Below are positions 39,996-46,058 of a stretch of 46,058 nt of DNA, in pieces. The number at the start of each line of letters is the position of its first letter. Within the stretch, counting starts at the first letter, position 1. The stretch lies in contig NZ_JAGGLN010000010.1 in NCBI RefSeq assembly GCF_017874455.1, positions 1-46,058 on the forward strand. The letters are read 5' to 3'. Origin of the DNA: Methanobacterium aggregans (lineage in GTDB: Archaea > Methanobacteriota > Methanobacteria > Methanobacteriales > Methanobacteriaceae). The notes beneath the pieces were generated by a model, which searched no databases, was not told the DNA's origin, and was given only the letters and a program-made list of their open reading frames with translations. The position numbers and the translations under genes were made by a program.

Positions 39996-41672
39996 ATGAA
40001 CTACAACTACATACCATATGCAATGGTTCTTGCAATATCCTCTTTGATTGCAATTTTTCTCACCTTTTACACGTGGAAACGGAAAAAGGTTCCAGGTGCA
40101 ACGTACATATCACTTGCACTTCTTGGAGTTGCATTCTGGTCATTTTCAGCCATACTTGTTGTTTTATCCTCAAAAATATCATCAAGCATATTCTGGTCCC
40201 AGCTAAGTTACATCGGTGTTGTTAGTATAGCACCACTATGGTTACTTTTTGCTGCAACTTATACCCAGAACGATGCTTGGTTCACAAAATCCAGATGGCT
40301 GCTTTTATGGGTTGTACCAGCATTTGTATTGGTATTGGTGTTCACGAACCAGTGGCATGGTTTGATATGGCCCCATGTAGTTCCAGTACACACTGGATCT
40401 GGAACAGTCTTTGTTTACGATCATGGTATTGGTGCTTGGATCAACGTGATATATTCCTACCTCCTTATGGTAGTGGGAATGATCCTGTTATCCCAGACTG
40501 TGATAAACTCGCCGGGTCTCTATAGATATCAGGCAGGGTTACTGCTGGTGGGAGCACTGGTTCCAATGTTATTAAATGCTGTTTATCTTGCAGATATCTA
40601 CCCTGACCCTGGAATGGATCCAACACCATTTGCATTTCTTGTAACAGGATTTGTATCTGCATGGAGCCTTTTAAGATTCGAATTTTTGAATGTAATGCCG
40701 GTTGCACACACAGCACTGTTCAAAAGTATTGATGGAGGGGTTGTTGTTTTAGATGCTCAAAATAGAGTAGTGGAGGTTAATCCTGCAGCAAAACAACTTT
40801 TAGGTTTGGAAGGGGAAGTACTGGGTGAAACTGCAAAATCTGTTATGATCTCCTTCCAAGATTTTAAAGAACCCCATGATGGCCTTTCTATGCACTATGA
40901 AACACTGCTGAAGAGCTCCAAACCATGCTGGGTGGATGTGAATGTTAAACCTCTTTACCATGGTAATGAATCACTTTTAGGTTATCTAATTTCTCTGAAC
41001 AACATAACCCAGATTAAAACTGCAGAGGAACGTTCTAAAAAAGCACTTGAAGAGAATAAGCTTCTCATGAAGGAAATACATCATCGTGTTAAAAACAATT
41101 TAACCGTTATATCCAGCCTTTTGAGCATGCAGTCCAGGTACATAAAAGATAAAGATGACCGTGAAATGTTCATTGAAAGCCAAAACAGGGCAAAATCAAT
41201 GGCAATGATCCATGAAATGATTTACAGTTCAATGGGGGAATTTAAACGTATAAAATTTGGATTATACATGGACAAATTGAGCAAAACCATATTCAATGCT
41301 TATACAATGGATCCTAACAGAATAAATCTTGAAACAGATTTTGAAGATATATGGCTGGATTTGGACACGGCTGTACCTCTAGGGCTCATACTGAACGAAC
41401 TCATATCTAACGCTCTCAAATATGCATTTCCTGAGGGAAGAAAAGGTACCTTAAAGGTAACATTCAAAAAAGAAGATGATACGAACTTACTGTTAAGCGT
41501 TGAAGATGATGGTGTTGGTGTCCCTGAAAAAAATGGTGTAAATGAAAATAGTTTAGGTTTAATCCTAATAAAGAGCCTTGTTGGACAAATTAATGGAAAT
41601 ATAACCGTTGATAATAAGAATGGACTTAAAATCAATATTCGATTCCCTGAAATGGACTATAACAAACTTTAA
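39996..41672 (+). CDS. Sensor histidine kinase with 7TM sensor, PAS and HisKA_2 domains
   Basis: A 558-residue membrane kinase. Seven membrane helices fill residues 5-230 (the histidine-kinase 7TM N-terminal domain, ending LNVMPVAHTALFKSIDGG), a PAS domain covers about 245-345, and the phospho-acceptor is in KEIHHRVKNNL (H362 or H363) of the HisKA_2 kind, followed by HATPase boxes NELISNALKYAFP, DDGVGVP and GLILIKSLVGQI. It autophosphorylates after sensing an unknown signal. No response-regulator gene is nearby, so it is an orphan. The start is ATG 39996 or the in-frame ATG 39990; AAGGGGTC fits 39996 better. TTATAAATTTTAAGG at 39971-39985 may be its TATA box. Confidence 0.9.
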   Translation: MNYNYIPYAMVLAISSLIAIFLTFYTWKRKKVPGATYISLALLGVAFWSFSAILVVLSSKISSSIFWSQLSYIGVVSIAPLWLLFAATYTQNDAWFTKSRWLLLWVVPAFVLVLVFTNQWHGLIWPHVVPVHTGSGTVFVYDHGIGAWINVIYSYLLMVVGMILLSQTVINSPGLYRYQAGLLLVGALVPMLLNAVYLADIYPDPGMDPTPFAFLVTGFVSAWSLLRFEFLNVMPVAHTALFKSIDGGVVVLDAQNRVVEVNPAAKQLLGLEGEVLGETAKSVMISFQDFKEPHDGLSMHYETLLKSSKPCWVDVNVKPLYHGNESLLGYLISLNNITQIKTAEERSKKALEENKLLMKEIHHRVKNNLTVISSLLSMQSRYIKDKDDREMFIESQNRAKSMAMIHEMIYSSMGEFKRIKFGLYMDKLSKTIFNAYTMDPNRINLETDFEDIWLDLDTAVPLGLILNELISNALKYAFPEGRKGTLKVTFKKEDDTNLLLSVEDDGVGVPEKNGVNENSLGLILIKSLVGQINGNITVDNKNGLKINIRFPEMDYNKL

Positions 41673-41845
41673 TTAAATTGAGAGTACAACTAAGGACGAG
41701 TAAACTAAAATGTTTAAAAATGAAACGAATTAGAGGTATCAAAAAAAAGTTTTAAGAACTGTTTTTTTAGAAAATAATCCTTAGAAAATAATAAAACTCA
41801 CTGGATCCAAAAAAATGAAATTTGAATAAAATGAAGAGATGATCA

Positions 41846-42922
41846 CTACTTCATCCTACTAAGGTTAGTTGTTGAATGTGTGAGGTCTGAAAACTCCACA
41901 TCTGCAGTCCACTTCACCTTACATTCACAGTCAAATTCTTCCAGTTCCTTAGGAACATCTTGATGAAGGTTTGACTGAATTATCAAGCTTTTAAGGCGAG
42001 AATTACACTTCTTACAGTTGTAAGGACCTCTTCGTGTTCCGAATGCTGCAGTGTCCATTATAACTGGGATTTTAACGGAACTTCTCACTTCCTTCAGAAT
42101 TTCCACAACACTCCATATCCATGGGGGCTGGTAGGAACCCTGCTTCCAGAGTAACTCCATTAAAGTGCCCTTATGGATGGTTGCAGGACAAAATGAAACT
42201 CTGCTTGCACCGACCCGTTCAGCGTAACGTGCAGATTCAACAGCTTCTTTTATAGCTTCTTTTTCAGATGTGAGTATTGGTTTTACAAAGAGGTAGGCTT
42301 TGGCATGAACATTGTAATCTGACTGCATCTTCTTGATGGTTTCAACTGCAGATTCAAAGTCTTCACATGTGAATCCCTTGTTTATTTTGTACTTCCTTGT
42401 GTGGTTGTTTGAGGTTTCAAGTCCCATCCCAATCTCAAATAACTTGTTTCCCAGGGCTTCACTGCAGTCACGGAGCACTTCTTCCGTTACGTATTCTGGT
42501 CTTGATTCAACAACAACCTCTTCAACATTTTCTTCATCCCTTAAAATTCCTAAAATAGTGTCTCGAGCCTTTTTAGGAACTTCATCCTCGTTCAGGAAGC
42601 TTCCAGATACGAAGATCTTCACAGTTGTGTTCTCCCTTATTTCATGCCGGGCCATACGTTTTTTGAAGATGTCAACAAGTTCATCTGCCCCAACATCTAC
42701 AAGGGGTGAATCTGCAACGTAACTGCACATGGTGCAGCCTCCAGATCCTGAAAGTGCCCATGCACAGCCTGAAGTAGGAAGAACTATAAAAATAGCGTTT
42801 CCAATTCCTGAGTAAAGCAGATCTTCACCAGACCAGCTTGCAGCCAGGTCTTCTGGAGACCTTTTTTCCATCTTTTCAATGGCATTTTCTCTGATTTCAT
42901 GCATTAACTTTTGTATTTCCAT
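41846..42922 (-). CDS. raSEA: Archaeosine biosynthesis radical SAM protein
   Basis: A 358-residue member of the family that converts the lysine adduct made by ArcS on tRNA position 15 (preQ0-lysine) into archaeosine. Putative cluster cysteines are C53, C63 and C66 in SGCAWALSGSGGCTMCSY, a Cx9CxxC spacing instead of the standard Cx3CxxC. Late motifs FCPATIHKGTLMELLWKQGSYQPPWIWS, NCKKCN and DCECK are family features, the last suggesting a zinc site. The ATG at 42922 gives MEIQKLMHEI. It is transcribed alone, against the histidine kinase gene. Identity by family resemblance; ArcS is not in the window. Confidence 0.85.
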   Translation of the reverse strand: MEIQKLMHEIRENAIEKMEKRSPEDLAASWSGEDLLYSGIGNAIFIVLPTSGCAWALSGSGGCTMCSYVADSPLVDVGADELVDIFKKRMARHEIRENTTVKIFVSGSFLNEDEVPKKARDTILGILRDEENVEEVVVESRPEYVTEEVLRDCSEALGNKLFEIGMGLETSNNHTRKYKINKGFTCEDFESAVETIKKMQSDYNVHAKAYLFVKPILTSEKEAIKEAVESARYAERVGASRVSFCPATIHKGTLMELLWKQGSYQPPWIWSVVEILKEVRSSVKIPVIMDTAAFGTRRGPYNCKKCNSRLKSLIIQSNLHQDVPKELEEFDCECKVKWTADVEFSDLTHSTTNLSRMK

Positions 42923-43151
42923 TTTAAACCTTTTCCCTTATTTTAAACCAATCACCGTTGTACTAAAAATTATTCCTTAAGGTTAACCTTTTTTCATGTT
43001 TCATCTAATGGTTTTATCATGATCATCAGTTCATTCTATAACAGTATAATTTATGGTGATTATAAATTAAAGTACTTGAAATTTTTTGAAGTTTTTAGGG
43101 TCCTGATGATATTAAAGACTATGAGTGTGATCTAATGAATGAGGTCTGAAA

Positions 43152-44060
43152 GTGGTGCATGAAGTCAAGGTTAAATCCGTCCTCAATAAACACAAAAAAC
43201 GTGACAGCTGGTTTCTAGACAACTACACACTTAATCCATATGCTGGCTGTTCCATGGGCTGCATATACTGCTACACCCGTGGAAGCAAGTATGGCGGTAG
43301 TTACACTGATGAAGATGGAAATACTCTGACCACCGATGTGGCCTTGAAAGCAGATGCAGTTCCAATCCTTAAACGTCAGCTTAAAAACAGGCTTCGGAGG
43401 GGTGAACGTGGATTCATAGTCCTTGGATCTGCAGCTGAAGCCTATCCTGATGTAGAGGAGGATCTTAAGGTTACAATGGAAATTTTAGGATTGATCAAAC
43501 GTTTCAAATTTCCTGTTCATGTATGCACCAAATCAAAACTGGTACTGAGGGATCTGGATCTTCTGAAGGCTGTAGATGAAACTGCAGTTCTCCCAGATGA
43601 TATGGCTTACCTAGAACATGGGGTGTTCATATCCTTCTCATTTTCAACCCTCGACCCGGAACTGGCAGGTTTACTTGAACCTGGAGCTCCAACCCCTCAG
43701 GAGCGACTTGAAACCATGAAAAAATGCAGTGAGGCAGGTTTCAAGGTGGGTGTTATCAACATGCCTGTTCTCCCCTTCTTATCAGATTCAGATGAATCAT
43801 TGGAATCCATGGCAAAAACTGCCAAGGAATATGGTGCTGATTATATTATGTTTGCTGGTTTAACACTCTTTGGTGATGGACCAGAGGACTGCAGAACCCT
43901 TTACTATAAATTTCTTGAGAAAAACTTTCCAGAACTCATAACCAAGTATCAGAAACTCTTTAGAAATTCTTCCTACCCCACAAGTACATATCAGAGGGAT
44001 CTATCGAAAAGAGCAGAGAAGGTTTCGGCTAAATATGGCATAAAAACAAGGATATCATGA
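43152..44060 (+). CDS. Radical SAM protein, spore-photoproduct-lyase-like (SPL) family
   Basis: A 302-residue radical SAM enzyme with the standard Cx3CxxC cluster site at C33, C37, C40 (NPYAGCSMGCIYC). The opening VKSVLNKHKKRDSWFLDNYTLNPYAGC is typical for the archaeal SPL-like family. Despite the name, true spore photoproduct repair is not implied; substrate is unknown. GTG start(s) at 43152 or 43155 follow ATGAGGTCTG. It is a single gene, flanked by RaSEA (divergent) and mer (convergent). Confidence 0.87.
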   Translation: MVHEVKVKSVLNKHKKRDSWFLDNYTLNPYAGCSMGCIYCYTRGSKYGGSYTDEDGNTLTTDVALKADAVPILKRQLKNRLRRGERGFIVLGSAAEAYPDVEEDLKVTMEILGLIKRFKFPVHVCTKSKLVLRDLDLLKAVDETAVLPDDMAYLEHGVFISFSFSTLDPELAGLLEPGAPTPQERLETMKKCSEAGFKVGVINMPVLPFLSDSDESLESMAKTAKEYGADYIMFAGLTLFGDGPEDCRTLYYKFLEKNFPELITKYQKLFRNSSYPTSTYQRDLSKRAEKVSAKYGIKTRIS

Positions 44061-44132
44061 TCTAATATAAATTCAATGCACTGAAAAATGAGTTTTTATT
44101 ATTTTAAAATAAAAAAAAGGAGTTAAGTAAGC

Positions 44133-45098
<966 letters not shown>

Positions 45099-45164
45099 GA
45101 TTTATCACCATCTCTAGATTTATCTGGAGTATAAAAATATTTTGCCATTTAATCCTAAACGAAA

Positions 45165-45230
45165 GATTTAAATACTAGTCTCATGGGGCTAGGGGAATCC
45201 CCTCATACAATTAAATTATAGGGGCCTATT
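45165..45230 (-). promoter_or_regulatory. mer promoter with two upstream palindromes
   Basis: On the minus strand AGTATTTAAATCTTT (about 45163-45176) is a TATA box 65-78 bases before the ATG. Just upstream lie AGGGGA-A-TCCCCT (45191-45203, perfect arms) and ATAGG-GG-CCTAT (45218-45229, perfect arms). Confidence 0.5.
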
Positions 45231-45677
45231 CCATCCTATTTAAATCATTTTAGGCTTATTTTGAGGTTTAAGATCATAGGAACTATTTTAACATTATTCC
45301 TATTTTTAAGTTCAGATCTAATTAAAAAATCTAACTAAAAAAATACCAAGGGAGAATTTATGTATTTCAGGGATTTATGTATTTCAGCATGATCGTCACT
45401 GTAACCATATATATATATGGATCTTGCAAGGTTCCCAAAAACTTAGGGTTCCAAAAAAATTTCAGAAGCACTGCTGGTCAGGGTTTGCTCTTTAGATTCC
45501 CATATTATATTACAATGCAAAATTTTGTACTTTTCATGTGCAGGTCCTGGGATCCATAAACTAAATAATATGAGAGAAGTTAGCTTGTAAACCACACTTC
45601 AATTTTAAACCAATCCCCTGTTTTTTGCAATTTTTTCTGTTTTGTTTGTGTTTCTAAGGGTTGGGGGTATTGTATGT

Positions 45678-45746
45678 GCTACGATTTAAGGCGTTGGCTG
45701 GAGTGTGAGAATATCACTCTATGAAGGCTGTTTTTCCAGTTGTAGC
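45678..45746. other. Nested complementary segments of unknown role
   Basis: GCTAC (45678-45682) with GTAGC (45741-45745), TGGCTGGA with TCCAGTTG (eight pairs including wobble), and GAGTG with CACTC can fold one inside the other. This is suggestive only; inner distances leave large internal loops. Confidence 0.2.
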
Positions 45747-45970
45747 GAAATGTATGAGGACTTGAACCCTTTGCGAATAGCAAAATTGTTCTTGTTTGAT
45801 GTTGGACTATTTACTATATCCATTTTATATGTGATATTATGTGATGTGGTAGATTTTTTTGTGGTGATATTTGATTGTCAGAGCATTTTGGTTCATGACA
45901 TTTTAATATATTACTTTCATCGAAAAAATTGTGTAAAAAAATATTAAGTACCCGCTTAAATTAAATTCCA

Positions 45971-45989
45971 AATATATATTATAAATACT
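45971..45989 (+). promoter_or_regulatory. rRNA operon promoter (TATA box)
   Basis: AATATATATTATAAATACT, preceded by TTCCA, is a strong archaeal TATA box. Transcription would start about 25 bases on, near 46000 (in ATAGTGTG), leaving a leader of about 35-40 bases before mature 16S rRNA. Confidence 0.65.
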
Positions 45990-46036
45990 TCCATAGTGTG
46001 TTTTTTAAGACCATCCGTCTGATTTTAAACGTGTAA

Positions 46037-46058
46037 ATCCGTTTGATCCTGGCGGAGG
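46037..46058 (+). rRNA. 16S rRNA, 5' end only
   Basis: ATCCGTTTGATCCTGGCGGA (46037-46056) and the following GG match the 5' end of 16S rRNA in Methanobacterium; the CTGGCGGA form replaces the CTGCCGGA of many other archaea. The rest lies beyond the window. The exact mature end is uncertain by a few bases. Confidence 0.9.

Larger units (their letters stand above)
45099..46036. other. Gene-free region between mer and 16S rRNA
   Basis: No convincing gene. Short frames at 45377-45559 and 45705-45947 have compositions of random AT-rich DNA. Visible elements are the mer promoter with palindromes (45165-45230), a direct repeat TTTATGTATTTCAG (45357 and 45373), a 16-base palindrome CCATATATATATATGG at 45405-45420, nested stems at 45678-45746, and the rRNA promoter near 45971. 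The 7S RNA and tRNA-Ser that precede a 16S gene in some Methanobacteriales are not seen. Confidence 0.6.

Noticed and set aside
45377..45559. Open frame of 60 codons before the 16S gene
   Set aside because: Composition of random AT-rich DNA, no ribosome site, and it crosses a TATA-rich palindrome.
45750..45790. tRNA-like T-arm (minus strand AAGGGTTCAAGTCCTC)
   Set aside because: The stem does not pair and no acceptor or anticodon arm can be drawn around it.
45705..45947. Open frame of 80 codons before the 16S gene
   Set aside because: Starts with GTG in a possible hairpin, has a hydrophobic low-complexity translation rich in Phe/Ile/Val/Cys, and no family resemblance; treated as chance.
45231..45970. 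7S (signal recognition particle) RNA upstream of 16S
   Set aside because: The region is AT-rich and lacks the long GC-rich helices and conserved domain IV loop of archaeal 7S RNA.

Overview
The window is archaeal, from a methanogen of the order Methanobacteriales and most probably the genus Methanobacterium. The reasons are a carbonyl-synthase/CO dehydrogenase (CODH/ACS) cluster, a six-gene pyruvate:ferredoxin oxidoreductase operon, F420-dependent methylene-H4MPT reductase (Mer), archaeosine and ether-lipid enzymes, archaeal TATA-box promoters, GGTGAT/GGAGG ribosome sites, and a 16S rRNA 5' end of Methanobacterium type at the right edge. Genus is inference. Coding DNA is moderately GC; spacers are very AT-rich.

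Layout. 1-7.9 kb (+): CODH/ACS, in order cdhA (cut by the window edge), cdhB, a 633-base repeat-rich spacer, cdhC, cooC, cdhD, cdhE, a second repeat-rich spacer, and a four-cluster ferredoxin. 8-12 kb (-): an O6-alkylguanine-DNA alkyltransferase, a HEAT-repeat fusion protein, and a 57-residue ferredoxin directly followed by geranylgeranyl reductase. 12.4-12.7 kb (+): tRNA-Leu(TAA) and tRNA-Thr(GGT). 13.1-16 kb (+): a metallophosphoesterase behind a tandem repeat, then a membrane protein overlapping an HTH-PhoU fusion. 16.1-17.4 kb (-): a 2TM protein and a short citrate-synthase-like protein. 17.6-23 kb (+): the phosphate uptake operon pstS1-pstS2-pstC-pstA-pstB-phoU. 23.3-28.6 kb (-): fumarase alpha, then porF, E, B, A, D, C (transcribed C to F). 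28.7-36.6 kb (+): dihydropteroate-synthase-like protein, tRNA thiolase (NcsA/TtuA type) with a ubiquitin-like sulfur carrier, an M50 protease, a DUF89 protein, a thioredoxin/CcdA pair, a 6-phosphogluconate-dehydrogenase-like protein and a small unknown. 36.9-39.8 kb (-): a nucleotidyltransferase and a ThrE-type exporter. 40-45.1 kb: a sensor histidine kinase (+), archaeosine radical-SAM enzyme (-), SPL-type radical-SAM protein (+) and mer (-). 45.1-46.06 kb: a 0.9-kb gene-free stretch ending in an rRNA promoter and the first bases of 16S rRNA.

How the genes fit. Mer supplies methyl-H4MPT; CdhD/E carry the methyl group to CdhC, which joins it with CO made by CdhA/B to form acetyl-CoA; Por carboxylates acetyl-CoA to pyruvate; fumarase serves the partial reductive TCA branch. 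This is the core of autotrophic carbon assimilation, joined by many low-potential ferredoxins. The pst region is a self-contained phosphate regulon whose HTH-PhoU fusion may be its transcription factor.

The less expected signals are mostly outside genes: degenerate tandem repeats of about 30 bases in three spacers, a motif shared by both CODH/ACS spacers, a compact cluster of perfect stem-loops near 8.9 kb, palindromes at promoters of pstS2, ferredoxin-ggr and mer, and a GC-rich island near 36.87 kb. No CRISPR array, insertion sequence, prophage or defence system was seen.
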